Origin: UBA3775 sp964572955
GTDB lineage: Bacteria > Bacillota > Clostridia > Lachnospirales > Lachnospiraceae
Length of the DNA: 16,700 nucleotides
Reading direction: 5' to 3'
NCBI GenBank assembly: GCA_964572955.1
Contig: CAZNGY010000038.1
Coordinates: forward strand, 1 to 16,700
A model generated the notes under the pieces. The model was given only the letters and a program-made list of their open reading frames with translations, was not told the DNA's origin and ran no database searches. This document shows, one piece after another, positions 7,996 to 14,693 of the stretch (within the stretch, counting starts at the first letter, position 1; every line of letters starts with the position of its first letter). The position numbers were made by a program, and so were the translations under genes.

Positions 7996-8238
7996 ATGAG
8001 ACTTTTATTAAGATTTATTTCAAAAAATTATCAGGAACTTGTTGATTTACTTCAAATAGCTTATCTTATTGCTTTTATTCTTTTAATGTTTACAGGCAGA
8101 TTTGGGGCTATATTATCTGCTTTTGTATTTATGAGTATGTTTTTAGTATCAGGAAGTCAGGAAGACGATAAAAAAGAAGAAAGAAAAAAGAGAGTTAATA
8201 AAAATTCCGGTGTAAATGAAAGAAGACGTGCGGCCTGA
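7996..8238 (+). CDS. Small membrane protein of unknown function
   Basis: The 80-residue product starts at an ATG with AAAAGGAG about 7 nt upstream, a good ribosome site that supports real translation. Residues 18-55 are strongly hydrophobic with a glycine/arginine break at about 34-37 (TGRFG), so they probably form a helical hairpin of two short membrane helices. The last 25 residues are very polar and basic (runs such as KKEERKKR) and should stay in the cytoplasm. I do not recognise a family. The gene has its own promoter and hairpin leader and is followed by a hairpin, so it is likely a single-gene unit. Small hydrophobic proteins with basic tails may be regulators of membrane complexes or toxin-like peptides, but nothing here decides between these. 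Confidence 0.6.
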   Translation: MRLLLRFISKNYQELVDLLQIAYLIAFILLMFTGRFGAILSAFVFMSMFLVSGSQEDDKKEERKKRVNKNSGVNERRRAA

Positions 8239-8308
8239 CTTCTCGTGTCAGGGCAAAATTCTGCTTGAAAGATAGCAATCAAAAGACTTTATTTATGTAA
8301 GTCGAACG

Positions 8309-8364
8309 AAAAAAATCCCCTCGGGTTGGTTGTGATTGATTTATCATAACCACTGAAGGGGATT
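8309..8364 (-). terminator. Terminator of the CNNM/CorC-family gene (possibly bidirectional)
   Basis: AATCCCCT (8314-8321) pairs with AGGGGATT (8357-8364). Inside, GGTTGTGAT pairs with ATCATAACC, allowing a G-U pair. On the minus strand the hairpin is followed by a run of seven T, ending the gene whose stop is at 8375. A T-rich stretch on the plus strand may let it also stop the small-protein transcript. Confidence 0.8.
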
Positions 8365-8374
8365 AGTTTGATTT

Positions 8375-9643
8375 TTAGTTTTTATAAGTCTCTGTATTAT
8401 GCAGTTTTATCAGAAGTTTGTCGATACGGTTTTTTGTGACTTTGATAACTTTGTATGAAGCATAATCGTCAAAGGCAATTTCGTTTTCGCGGGGGATATG
8501 CTCTAAAATATGGATTACATATCCGGCAATAGAATCAAAATCCTCAGTTTCTATTTTTATGTTCAGGTGGTCAGCAATATCATCAGCTCTTGCTGAACCA
8601 TCTACAATAAATTCATTTACACCTGTTTTTCTTATAATATCTTCTTCATCATTGTCATATTCATCTCTGAGTTCACCTACAATTTCTTCAATCAGATCCT
8701 CGATTGTTATTAAACCTGCAGTTGCTCCATATTCATCAAGAACAACCGCAATGGACAGGTTTTTCTGTCTCATTTCAGAAAGAAGGTCGGCTGTTTTTTT
8801 GTTTTCAAATGTAAGAAAAGGTTTTCTCATTACATCGGTGAGCTTAAATGAGTCTTTTTTATCGCTCCATTTAAACAGATCTTTAAGAAAAAGAATTCCG
8901 GTAACATTATCAGTAGTTTCATGAAAGACAGGAAGCCTTGAAAAATTACTCTCTGAGAAGACAGAGGCGATTTCCGCATAGCCGAGGGTGTCTTCAACAA
9001 ATTGTATATCGATTCTCGGAATCATGATATCTTTAGCACGACTGTCTCCGAAATCAACCACATTTTCTATCATTTCACGTTCTTTTGTTTCAATAACACC
9101 CTCTTCATGGCTTACATCTACTACGGTAAGAAATTCGTCTTCCGTCATTGATGCGGTTTTTTTGTCAGGATCAATATGCAGTACAATCATAAAGAATCTT
9201 GAGATTTTGTTCAATATGAAAATAATTGGTGTAAGAATAAAACAAAGAACATATATAATTGGTGCATATATAAGAGAGAGTGTATCAGCATATAGAGTTG
9301 CAACTGTTTTAGGCATGATTTCACCGAATATAAGAATGACTATTGTGAGTATGCATGTTGCGACACTTATCGGAATGCTGTTAAATGCTTTTTGCACAAG
9401 AATGGTAGCTAAAGATGAAGCACTCAGATTTACTATATTATTTCCAATTAATATTGTTGAAAGCAGTTTGTTGGGATTCTCTGTAAGCTTTAATGCAATG
9501 GATGCTGATTTGTTACCTGAGTCAGCAAGTGTTCTAAGTTTTATCTTGTTGACGGATACCAAAGATGTTTCTGCTGATGAGAAAAAAGCAGAAAGAAATA
9601 CAAGAATTAATAAAATAATTAGATTCGGGACGACACCGTCCAT
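8375..9643 (-). CDS. CNNM-domain/CBS/CorC_HlyC protein (hemolysin-family Mg2+ transporter-like)
   Basis: The protein has 422 residues; the ATG at 9643 is preceded by AAGGAG on the minus strand. Residues about 1-150 form the CNNM (DUF21) membrane domain, with SSAETSL near 22-28, GNNIVN near 67-72 and GEIMPKT near 107-113. Residues about 200-325 hold two CBS modules that bind adenine nucleotides, with VVLDEYG at 300-306 and LIEEIVGE at 317-324. The CorC_HlyC domain follows from about 335. Members such as CorC, YhdP and MpfA are linked to magnesium export; the older name hemolysin is misleading. The length and all domains are normal. The gene is monocistronic, with a perfect consensus promoter at 9681-9709 and its own terminator. 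Confidence 0.9.
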   Translation of the reverse strand: MDGVVPNLIILLILVFLSAFFSSAETSLVSVNKIKLRTLADSGNKSASIALKLTENPNKLLSTILIGNNIVNLSASSLATILVQKAFNSIPISVATCILTIVILIFGEIMPKTVATLYADTLSLIYAPIIYVLCFILTPIIFILNKISRFFMIVLHIDPDKKTASMTEDEFLTVVDVSHEEGVIETKEREMIENVVDFGDSRAKDIMIPRIDIQFVEDTLGYAEIASVFSESNFSRLPVFHETTDNVTGILFLKDLFKWSDKKDSFKLTDVMRKPFLTFENKKTADLLSEMRQKNLSIAVVLDEYGATAGLITIEDLIEEIVGELRDEYDNDEEDIIRKTGVNEFIVDGSARADDIADHLNIKIETEDFDSIAGYVIHILEHIPRENEIAFDDYASYKVIKVTKNRIDKLLIKLHNTETYKN

Positions 9644-9680
9644 GTAAATTCACTCCTTATTGTTTTGATTTTTAAAGGTA

Positions 9681-9709
9681 ATTATATTTTATTAAAATCA
9701 TTATGTCAA
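9681..9709 (-). promoter_or_regulatory. Perfect sigma-A promoter of the CNNM gene
   Basis: On the minus strand TTGACA (9709-9704) and TATAAT (9686-9681) match both consensus hexamers exactly, with a 17-bp spacer. The start codon lies about 38 bp beyond the -10 box. Confidence 0.87.
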
Positions 9710-9809
9710 TATATGTTTAAGATGACTGATTTCGGGAATAATTTTTTATAAGTCGCATTTTATCGGAATTTTCTGATATGTATGTAATTCTTTATAAGAG
9801 AGAAAATGT

Positions 9810-11210
9810 ATGGTAAAGGATATTGAGGAAAAGAGAAAAAGATTTTCGGAACTTTTGGCAGTTGACCGTTGTTTTGACATGGTTGAGAGAAAAATATGCA
9901 TAGGAGGCAGAAATGCATGTATTTATTGCATAGACGGTTTTACGGAAGGGTCTGTTCTGCAAAGAATAGTACAGTTTCTTTTTGGTATAAAATCAGAAGA
10001 AATGCCGGAGAATATGGAGGAGTTTTCGAAAAGGCTGTTACCTCATGGGGCAGTCAGCGTTGTAAAAACGTATGAACAGGCAGGAGTGTATGCTATGTCA
10101 GGTTTAACGCTGCTTGTTATTGATGGATATGAAGACGGTGTTGTTATAGACTGCAGAAATTATCCTTCCAGAGGTGTAGAAGAACCGGATAAAGATAAAG
10201 TTATGAGAGGTTCAAGAGATGGTTTTACAGAAATACTGGTTTCAAATATTGCACTTATAAGGAGAAGAATAAAGAGTAGTGAACTGTCTGCAGAACTGCT
10301 TCGCATTGGTGAAAGTTCGAAAACCGATGTGGCATTGTGTTATATAAATGACAGGGCAGATCGTAGTTTTGTAGAGAAAATAAGAGAAAGGCTAAGGGAA
10401 GTGGAGACGGATTCTCTTACTATGAATATAGAAAGTTTGGCAGAGTGTATTCATAAATCGACATGGATAAATCCTTTTCCTAAATTTAAATATTCCGAAA
10501 GACCTGATACTACGGCGGCTTCGCTACTTGAAGGAAATGTGGTTGTAATGGTAGATAATTCACCGGCAGCAATGATTATACCGACAAGTGTATTTGATAT
10601 AATAGAAGATGCAGATGACTACTATTTTTCCCCTGTGACAGGAACTTATTTGAGACTGTCAAGATGCATTATTACGATTCTTACACTTTTGGTTTCTCCG
10701 TTGTATCTTCTAATATGCAGGTATTATATGTATTTACCGGAGTGGCTTGTTTTTACCTTGCCGCATTCACCGGTTAATGTTCCGATTTTATTGCAGTTTC
10801 TTATACTGGAATTTGCGGTTGACGGTCTTAAACTGGCAAGTCTTAATACACCGGATTCGCTTAATACACCGCTGAGTGTGATTGCCGGAATTGTTGTTGG
10901 TGAGTTTGCCGTGAGTTCGGGATGGTTTAACGAAGAGGTTCTTTTATATATGGCTTTTGTTACATTGGCTAATTATTCTCAAAGCAGTTTTGAACTTGGA
11001 TATGCATTGAAATTTATGAGGCTGATAATACTTATAGTGACAGGATTTTGGGGAATATGGGGATTTGTTTCCGGAATTATATTTACCATATTATGTATGG
11101 TAAGCAATAAAAGTGTGGCCGGAACATCATATTTGTCACCGGTATATCCAATGGATTTAAGAAAGATAATGAAACAGTTTCTAAGGGTAGATATTAAAAA
11201 GAAAATATAA
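9810..11210 (+). CDS. spoVAF: SpoVAF/GerA-family spore germination protein
   Basis: The protein has 466 residues. Its soluble N-terminal half (about 1-270) and multi-helix C-terminal half (about 285-440) match the GerA A-subunit architecture. Motifs resemble SpoVAF closely: VIDCRNYPSRGVEEPD, RGSRDGFTEILVSN followed by IRRRI, ESSKTDVALCYI and NPFPKFKYSERPD. In Bacillus SpoVAF sits in the spore inner membrane and amplifies germinant-triggered ion release. Here the gene stands alone: no spoVA or gerA B/C partner is adjacent, which argues against a classical three-gene germinant receptor. The ribosome site (AAGAGAG) is weak. Expression would be expected in the forespore under sigma-G, but I could not identify a good sigma-G promoter. 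SpoVAF is preferred over GerAA on motif similarity; the broader family is certain. Confidence 0.8.
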   Translation: MVKDIEEKRKRFSELLAVDRCFDMVERKICIGGRNACIYCIDGFTEGSVLQRIVQFLFGIKSEEMPENMEEFSKRLLPHGAVSVVKTYEQAGVYAMSGLTLLVIDGYEDGVVIDCRNYPSRGVEEPDKDKVMRGSRDGFTEILVSNIALIRRRIKSSELSAELLRIGESSKTDVALCYINDRADRSFVEKIRERLREVETDSLTMNIESLAECIHKSTWINPFPKFKYSERPDTTAASLLEGNVVVMVDNSPAAMIIPTSVFDIIEDADDYYFSPVTGTYLRLSRCIITILTLLVSPLYLLICRYYMYLPEWLVFTLPHSPVNVPILLQFLILEFAVDGLKLASLNTPDSLNTPLSVIAGIVVGEFAVSSGWFNEEVLLYMAFVTLANYSQSSFELGYALKFMRLIILIVTGFWGIWGFVSGIIFTILCMVSNKSVAGTSYLSPVYPMDLRKIMKQFLRVDIKKKI

Positions 11211-11227
11211 AATTTTCACGCGAAATA

Positions 11228-11256
11228 TAGACTTTTAATCTGTTTAGGAATAAAAT
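11228..11256 (+). promoter_or_regulatory. Probable promoter of cdd (TAGACT-17-TAAAAT)
   Basis: TAGACT (11228-11233) and TAAAAT (11251-11256) have a 17-bp spacer. Transcription would begin near 11263, just before an AAAGGA ribosome site and the four-codon ORF described next. The -35 box is weak. Confidence 0.42.
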
Positions 11257-11275
11257 TTAACAAAAGGACTTAAAG

Positions 11276-11290
11276 ATGAGCATTTTGTGA
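11276..11290 (+). CDS. Four-codon mini-ORF overlapping a possible cdd start
   Basis: ATG AGC ATT TTG TGA encodes M-S-I-L and has AAGGA 7 nt upstream. Its TGA overlaps the in-frame cdd ATG at 11290 as TGATG, the arrangement of translational coupling. It may be a real regulatory upstream ORF or chance; only its ribosome site and overlap support it. Confidence 0.3.
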   Translation: MSIL

Positions 11291-11349
11291 TGGAGAAAAT
11301 ACTATTCGATAGTCTTTCTGTACAGTACTGCTCGGAAAAGGGGGTAATT

Positions 11350-11832
11350 ATGAACGAAATAAGAAAAAAAGATATTGAGGATGTTGTTGTGGTTGAAAGT
11401 TCGCTGCCGGTCAAGTTTGGAGTAAGTCCCGATATGCCGAACCTTTCTGATAAGCTTATGGAAATAGCAGATGAGGCAAGGGATAATTCATACAGCCCAT
11501 ACTCAAATTATAGTGTGGGGGCAGCTCTTTTGTGTGTTGATGGAAGCATATATACAGGATGCAATGTAGAAACAGCAGCCTTTATCGGAACCTGTGCAGA
11601 GAAAAATGCTCTGTTTAAGGCAATAAGTGAAGGCAAGAGAAGCTTCCTTGCAATAGCTGTTTCAGGGGGTGCGCATAATGAGAAACCGGGAAATTGTACT
11701 CCTTGCGGTTCGTGCAGACAGGTTCTTGCTGAATTCTCAAAAGAAAATGATATTGCGATTGTTATGAGAGTCGAAGGGGAGATTAGAACGCTTCCTTTAA
11801 GTGAAATACTTCCATATACATTTGAACTGTAA
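11350..11832 (+). CDS. cdd: Cytidine deaminase
   Basis: The enzyme deaminates cytidine and deoxycytidine to uridine and deoxyuridine in pyrimidine salvage. Motifs are NSYSPYSNYSVGAALL (residues 46-61), CNVETAAF, the zinc/catalytic TCAEKNA (Cys82, Glu84) and PCGSC (Cys119, Cys122), giving the three-cysteine zinc site of the small tetrameric class. The start is uncertain. ATG 11350 has its own AGGGGG site and gives 160 residues. ATG 11290 is coupled to a mini-ORF and gives 181. ATG 11434 gives the usual family length of about 133 but has GGAG 11 nt away. With the chosen start there is an N-terminal extension of about 30 residues, rich in valine (DVVVVESS), before the family core. No neighbouring nucleoside gene is present. 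Confidence 0.85.
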   Translation: MNEIRKKDIEDVVVVESSLPVKFGVSPDMPNLSDKLMEIADEARDNSYSPYSNYSVGAALLCVDGSIYTGCNVETAAFIGTCAEKNALFKAISEGKRSFLAIAVSGGAHNEKPGNCTPCGSCRQVLAEFSKENDIAIVMRVEGEIRTLPLSEILPYTFEL

Positions 11833-11849
11833 ATTGATATATTGTCAAA

Positions 11850-11891
11850 ACAGGCAAGTCGGCATGTATATGGGAATGGAGACCTGCCTGT
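11850..11891 (+). other. Hairpin after cdd, without T-run
   Basis: ACAGGCAAGTC (11850-11860) pairs with GACCTGCCTGT (11881-11891) with one mismatch, over a 20-nt loop. No T-run follows, so it is not a standard intrinsic terminator. It may protect the 3' end of the cdd mRNA. The rest of 11892-11968 shows no gene. Confidence 0.4.
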
Positions 11892-11968
11892 CTAGACGAA
11901 ATACAAGTAGTGACGTCAATTAAAGACAGTCATATTTGAAAAAAAAGTAAAAAAATGTAATTTTATGC

Positions 11969-11997
11969 TTGACAAATTATATCCATATGAATATAAT
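11969..11997 (+). promoter_or_regulatory. Perfect sigma-A promoter for tRNA-Met and, probably, the aro operon
   Basis: TTGACA (11969-11974) and TATAAT (11992-11997) match both consensus hexamers with a 17-bp spacer. Transcription should begin near 12004, about 22 nt before the tRNA. No other promoter is visible before the leader peptide at 12125. Confidence 0.9.
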
Positions 11998-12025
11998 GAC
12001 CATTGTTCGCGTAACAAAGCGACAT

Positions 12026-12099
12026 GGCGAAGTAGCTCAGTTGGCTAGAGCACACGGTTCATACCCGTGGTGTCGTGGGTTCGAATCCCTCCTTCGCTA
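12026..12099 (+). tRNA. tRNA-Met (CAT), elongator type
   Basis: This 74-nt cloverleaf has acceptor arms GGCGAAG and CTTCGCT with discriminator A. The D arm is GCTCAGTTGGCTAGAGC. The anticodon stem CACGG/CCGTG encloses the loop TTCATAC, so the anticodon is CAT. The T loop is TTCGAAT. The G1-U72 pair and the overall sequence resemble elongator tRNA-Met of Firmicutes; initiator tRNA usually has a C1-A72 mismatch, and an Ile-CAT (lysidine) species looks less likely. CCA is not encoded. The T stem has one apparent T-T mismatch (position 50 with 64). The gene shares its promoter with the downstream aro leader. Confidence 0.93.
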
Positions 12100-12124
12100 T
12101 TAAAAATTTAACGGAGAAAAAACG

Positions 12125-12184
12125 ATGTTAAACAACGTATTTACAGCTTGCTTTTATTACTACTTTTACAAAGACCTTAAATAG
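12125..12184 (+). CDS. Phe/Tyr attenuation leader peptide
   Basis: This 19-codon ORF encodes MLNNVFTACFYYYFYKDLK and ends with TAG. GGAG lies 8 nt upstream of the ATG, so translation is plausible. Seven of 19 residues are Phe or Tyr, with six consecutive codons FYYYFY at 12152-12169. Its codons overlap region 1 of the attenuator, and the next real genes are aroF and pheA, whose products make precursors of exactly these amino acids. That agreement is the main argument. Established knowledge: in enteric pheA and pheST leaders, ribosome stalling at Phe codons lets the antiterminator form. The same reading here is inference, with charged tRNA-Phe and tRNA-Tyr as the sensed signal. Confidence 0.85.
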   Translation: MLNNVFTACFYYYFYKDLK

Positions 12185-12248
12185 GAATTCGTAAAAGTGT
12201 TTTTTGCTGTACAAAAATATCAGGATAATCAGAGGACCTGCAGTAAAA
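12142..12248 (+). promoter_or_regulatory. Ribosome-mediated transcription attenuator (pause hairpin versus antiterminator)
   Basis: Pause hairpin (1:2): TACAGC (12142-12147) pairs with GCTGTA (12206-12211), and TACTTTTAC (12161-12169) with GTAAAAGTG (12191-12199), allowing one T-G pair. Antiterminator (2:3): TTTTGCTGTA (12202-12211) pairs with TGCAGTAAAA (12239-12248) with two wobble pairs. This uses the same GCTGTA and also consumes the left arm of the terminator. A ribosome stalled on FYYYFY covers region 1, frees region 2 and permits readthrough. A ribosome reaching the TAG at 12182 blocks region 2, so the terminator forms. Pairings were found by eye; no folding energy was computed. Confidence 0.78.
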
Positions 12249-12270
12249 TCACTGCAGGTCCTCTTTTTTT
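12231..12270 (+). terminator. Attenuator terminator (3:4 hairpin) upstream of aroF
   Basis: AGAGGACCTGCAGT (12231-12244) and ACTGCAGGTCCTCT (12251-12264) form a perfect 14-bp stem with a 6-nt loop, followed by T through 12270. It lies between the leader peptide and aroF, so it must be conditional if the operon is transcribed from the tRNA promoter. Confidence 0.92.
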
Positions 12271-12327
12271 AAATATCGCAGAGCTTTAGCAATGGATCCG
12301 GCCGGAGCCCTTAACGATATAAAATGT

Positions 12328-12347
12328 GAGATGTCTGCAGACATTTC
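12328..12347 (+). other. Palindrome in the aroF 5' leader
   Basis: ATGTCTGCAGACAT (12331-12344) is a perfect 14-bp palindrome, extendable to a 10-bp RNA stem with one G-U pair. It lies after the attenuator and 33 bp before the aroF start. It may be an operator or an RNA-stability hairpin. No promoter is convincing in 12271-12379. Confidence 0.4.
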
Positions 12348-12379
12348 TATTGAATTTTATTGATTTAGGGAGGTGCAAT

Positions 12380-13378
12380 ATGATTGCAATTTTAAAACAG
12401 GGAGTTAAGGACGAGGAAATTAATAATCTTGTTATCTGGTTTAAAAACCAAAATGTGGATGTACATGTATCTAAAGGTCAATATCAGACAATACTTGGTC
12501 TTGTAGGTGATACAAGCCGATTTGACACTGATTTTATTCAGGGAATCGACATAGTTGATAAGGTTCAGCATGTCAGTGAACCTTTTAAGAATGCAAATCG
12601 AAAATTTCATCCCGACGATACTGTTGTTTATGTGGGTGATTATGCAATTGGAGGAGGAAATTTCCAGTATATTGCCGGACCATGTTCGGTAGAAAGCAAA
12701 GAACAGATCATTACTGTTGCTGAAAGTGTTAAAAAATCCGGCGCAAATCTTTTAAGAGGCGGAGCGTTTAAACCAAGAACAAGTCCTTACGCTTTCCAAG
12801 GAATGGGAAAAGATGGATTAGAACTTTTGCTTGAGGCAAAAAAAGCAACAGGGATGCCTATTGTAACGGAGATAATGAATGCAAACCATATTGAACTTTT
12901 TGAAGATGTTGATCTGATTCAGGTTGGAGCAAGAAATATGCAGAATTTCGAACTTTTGAAGGAACTTGGCAAAATAAGAAAGCCTATACTTCTGAAAAGA
13001 GGACTTGCCAATACGATGCAGGAACTTCTTATGAGTGCAGAATATATTCTCGCGGGGGGAAATGAACAGGTGATTCTTTGTGAAAGAGGAATCAGAACAT
13101 TTGAAACTTACACAAGAAATACTTTGGACTTATCAGCTGTTCCGAAGCTTAAGGAATTATCACATTTGCCTGTGGTTGTAGATCCGAGTCATGCGACGGG
13201 ATACAGAAATCTTGTGAAACCGATGGCAATGGCTGCAGTAGCCTGTGGCGCGGACGGACTTATGATTGAGGTGCATAATGATCCTGCTCATGCATTATGC
13301 GATGGTGCACAGTCACTTACACCGGACTCATTCACTGATGTAGTTAATGCTTGCGAAATGATAAGAAAAGTATTATAA
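12380..13378 (+). CDS. aroF: 3-deoxy-D-arabino-heptulosonate 7-phosphate (DAHP) synthase, class I-beta
   Basis: The enzyme condenses phosphoenolpyruvate and erythrose 4-phosphate, the first step of the shikimate pathway. The start is the ATG at 12380, behind AGGGAGGTG; an upstream in-frame ATG at 12326 lacks a ribosome site. The 332-residue product has an N-terminal ferredoxin-like domain (1-70) and a TIM barrel of the I-beta/KDO8P type. Motifs are GPCSVES (Cys102), KPRTSPYAFQG (131-141), QVGARNMQNFELL, DPSHATG (His271) and EVHNDPAHALCDGAQSL (Glu297, Asp308). Cys102, His271, Glu297 and Asp308 match the metal ligands known in the Thermotoga enzyme. In that relative the N-terminal domain mediates Tyr/Phe feedback inhibition, which probably adds to attenuation here. 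pheA follows 35 bp later. Confidence 0.94.
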   Translation: MIAILKQGVKDEEINNLVIWFKNQNVDVHVSKGQYQTILGLVGDTSRFDTDFIQGIDIVDKVQHVSEPFKNANRKFHPDDTVVYVGDYAIGGGNFQYIAGPCSVESKEQIITVAESVKKSGANLLRGGAFKPRTSPYAFQGMGKDGLELLLEAKKATGMPIVTEIMNANHIELFEDVDLIQVGARNMQNFELLKELGKIRKPILLKRGLANTMQELLMSAEYILAGGNEQVILCERGIRTFETYTRNTLDLSAVPKLKELSHLPVVVDPSHATGYRNLVKPMAMAAVACGADGLMIEVHNDPAHALCDGAQSLTPDSFTDVVNACEMIRKVL

Positions 13379-13413
13379 CTATCTTAAATAAATTATTTTG
13401 AGTTGAGGTTTAT

Positions 13414-14559
13414 ATGACAGACATTCAAGAAAGCAGAGCTAAAATAGATGCCATAGACAATCATATCGTTGAACTTTTTAAAGAACGTATGGCAGTTGCA
13501 AAAGATATTGCGGAGTATAAAAAGAGTAATAATTTAAATACACTTGACGAAGGACGGGAAAGAAAGCTGCTGGCAAGAGTAAGTGAGATGGCAGGACCGG
13601 AATTTGATAATTATACCAGGACGCTGTATTCTCTTATAATGGATTTGAGTAAAACGTATCAGCATGGAGTGATTTATCCGGAATCGAAGCTTTGTAATGA
13701 AGTTGAACGCACACTTGAAAATACACCAAATCTGTTTCCTCCGGTTGCGACAGTAGCATGTCAGGGCGTAGAAGGTGCATACAGTCAGATTGCGGCAACA
13801 AGATTTTTTAAAGTTCCGGAAATTGAGTTTTATGAAAACTTTGAGAATGTTTTTCAAGCTGTAGAAAGCGGAAAAAGTCAATATGGTGTTTTGCCTATAG
13901 AAAACTCGACAGCAGGTTCTGTTAATATGACATATGACCTCATGATAAAATATAATTTCCACATATGTAAGAGTCTGAGACTTAAGATAGATCATAACCT
14001 TCTTGCAAAAAACGGTACTAAAATTGAGGATATAAAGGAAGTTTTTTCACATGAACAGGCTATTTCACAGTGTGCAGGATTTTTAAAGAGTCTTCCGGGT
14101 GTGAAGGTGACTGTTGTAAAAAATACTGCGGTTGCGGCTAAAATGGTGGCAGAGTCAGAAAGAAGGGATGTTGCAGCACTTTCGAGCCGTTCGTGTGCGG
14201 CATTATATAATTTAAGTTTTATCAGAAAATGTGTACAGGATAAAGAAAACAACTATACAAGGTTTATTTGTTTCAGCAAAAAGCCGGAAATTTATCCTGG
14301 TGCAGACAGAACCTCATTGATGATGGTGCTTGATCATAAGCCGGGTGCACTGTATAAAATAATGAGCAGATTTTTCTCGCTTGGGATAAACCTTCTTAAA
14401 ATCGAATCAAGACCTATTCCGGAGAGAGATTTTGAATTCATGTTTTATTTTGATGTGGAGGCGAGTGTATATTCATCAGAATTTAAGACATTACTCTCTG
14501 AGTTTGAACATCAGACCGAGGAATTTAAATATCTTGGAACGTACAGCGAAATAATATAA
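13414..14559 (+). CDS. pheA: Bifunctional chorismate mutase/prephenate dehydratase (P-protein)
   Basis: This fused enzyme converts chorismate to prephenate and then phenylpyruvate, the Phe branch. The 381-residue protein starts at an ATG with TTGAGG 6 nt upstream. Residues 1-85 form an AroQ-type chorismate mutase (RAKIDAIDNHIVELFKERM, DEGRE). Residues about 112-290 form the prephenate dehydratase: ACQGVEGAYS, GVLPIENSTAGSV and the catalytic TRF motif within NYTRF (281-285). Residues about 300-378 are an ACT domain with GALY (311-314) and ESRP (331-334), the known Phe-binding motifs, so allosteric inhibition by Phe is expected. All motifs are intact and the length is normal. It forms a two-gene operon with aroF under the attenuator. 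No terminator is obvious before ispF. Confidence 0.95.
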   Translation: MTDIQESRAKIDAIDNHIVELFKERMAVAKDIAEYKKSNNLNTLDEGRERKLLARVSEMAGPEFDNYTRTLYSLIMDLSKTYQHGVIYPESKLCNEVERTLENTPNLFPPVATVACQGVEGAYSQIAATRFFKVPEIEFYENFENVFQAVESGKSQYGVLPIENSTAGSVNMTYDLMIKYNFHICKSLRLKIDHNLLAKNGTKIEDIKEVFSHEQAISQCAGFLKSLPGVKVTVVKNTAVAAKMVAESERRDVAALSSRSCAALYNLSFIRKCVQDKENNYTRFICFSKKPEIYPGADRTSLMMVLDHKPGALYKIMSRFFSLGINLLKIESRPIPERDFEFMFYFDVEASVYSSEFKTLLSEFEHQTEEFKYLGTYSEII

Positions 14560-14572
14560 AATTTATGTTGAC

Positions 14573-14602
14573 TTGTACTGACGCATTAGAATTCAGTAGA
14601 AT
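14573..14602 (+). promoter_or_regulatory. Possible promoter of the ispF operon (TTGTAC-18-TAGAAT)
   Basis: TTGTAC (14573-14578) and TAGAAT (14597-14602) are 18 bp apart in the 134-bp spacer between pheA and ispF. Both boxes have mismatches to consensus. The spacer shows no gene or terminator. Confidence 0.35.
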
Positions 14603-14693
14603 TTGATGAGACAGTTAATGCAAAAATCCATACAGAGGATTGTGCTCAGATTTTGAAATTACAGATATAAAAAGGAAGGGTTAATCAAAAAAT

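Noticed and set aside
8988..9647. Long plus-strand frame opposite the CNNM gene
   Set aside because: It is the antisense shadow of a well-conserved gene; its translation shows no family features and lacks a ribosome site.
9750..9760. Sigma-G promoter for the spoVAF-like gene (CATTTTA as -10)
   Set aside because: CATTTTA fits the sigma-G -10 pattern, but the nearest GAATA-like -35 is only 15 bp away and the consensus spacing of 17-18 has no match, so the call is too weak.
12290..12325. Separate promoter for aroF using TATAAA near 12317
   Set aside because: No acceptable -35 box is found 16-18 bp upstream; GC-rich sequence occupies that position.
12100..12379. T-box riboswitch controlling aroF-pheA
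   Set aside because: I looked because T-boxes are common in Clostridia, but no T-box consensus (AGGGTGGNACCGCG-like) or specifier stem is present; the leader peptide and overlapping hairpins explain the terminator better.
12326..12379. Upstream start for aroF adding 18 residues
   Set aside because: No ribosome site precedes the ATG at 12326, the extra residues do not resemble DAHP synthase, and AGGGAGGTG precisely precedes the ATG at 12380.
13534..13995. Minus-strand 153-codon frame inside pheA
   Set aside because: It lies entirely antisense to conserved prephenate dehydratase motifs, and its product is compositionally odd (many Cys, Arg and Tyr) without motifs.
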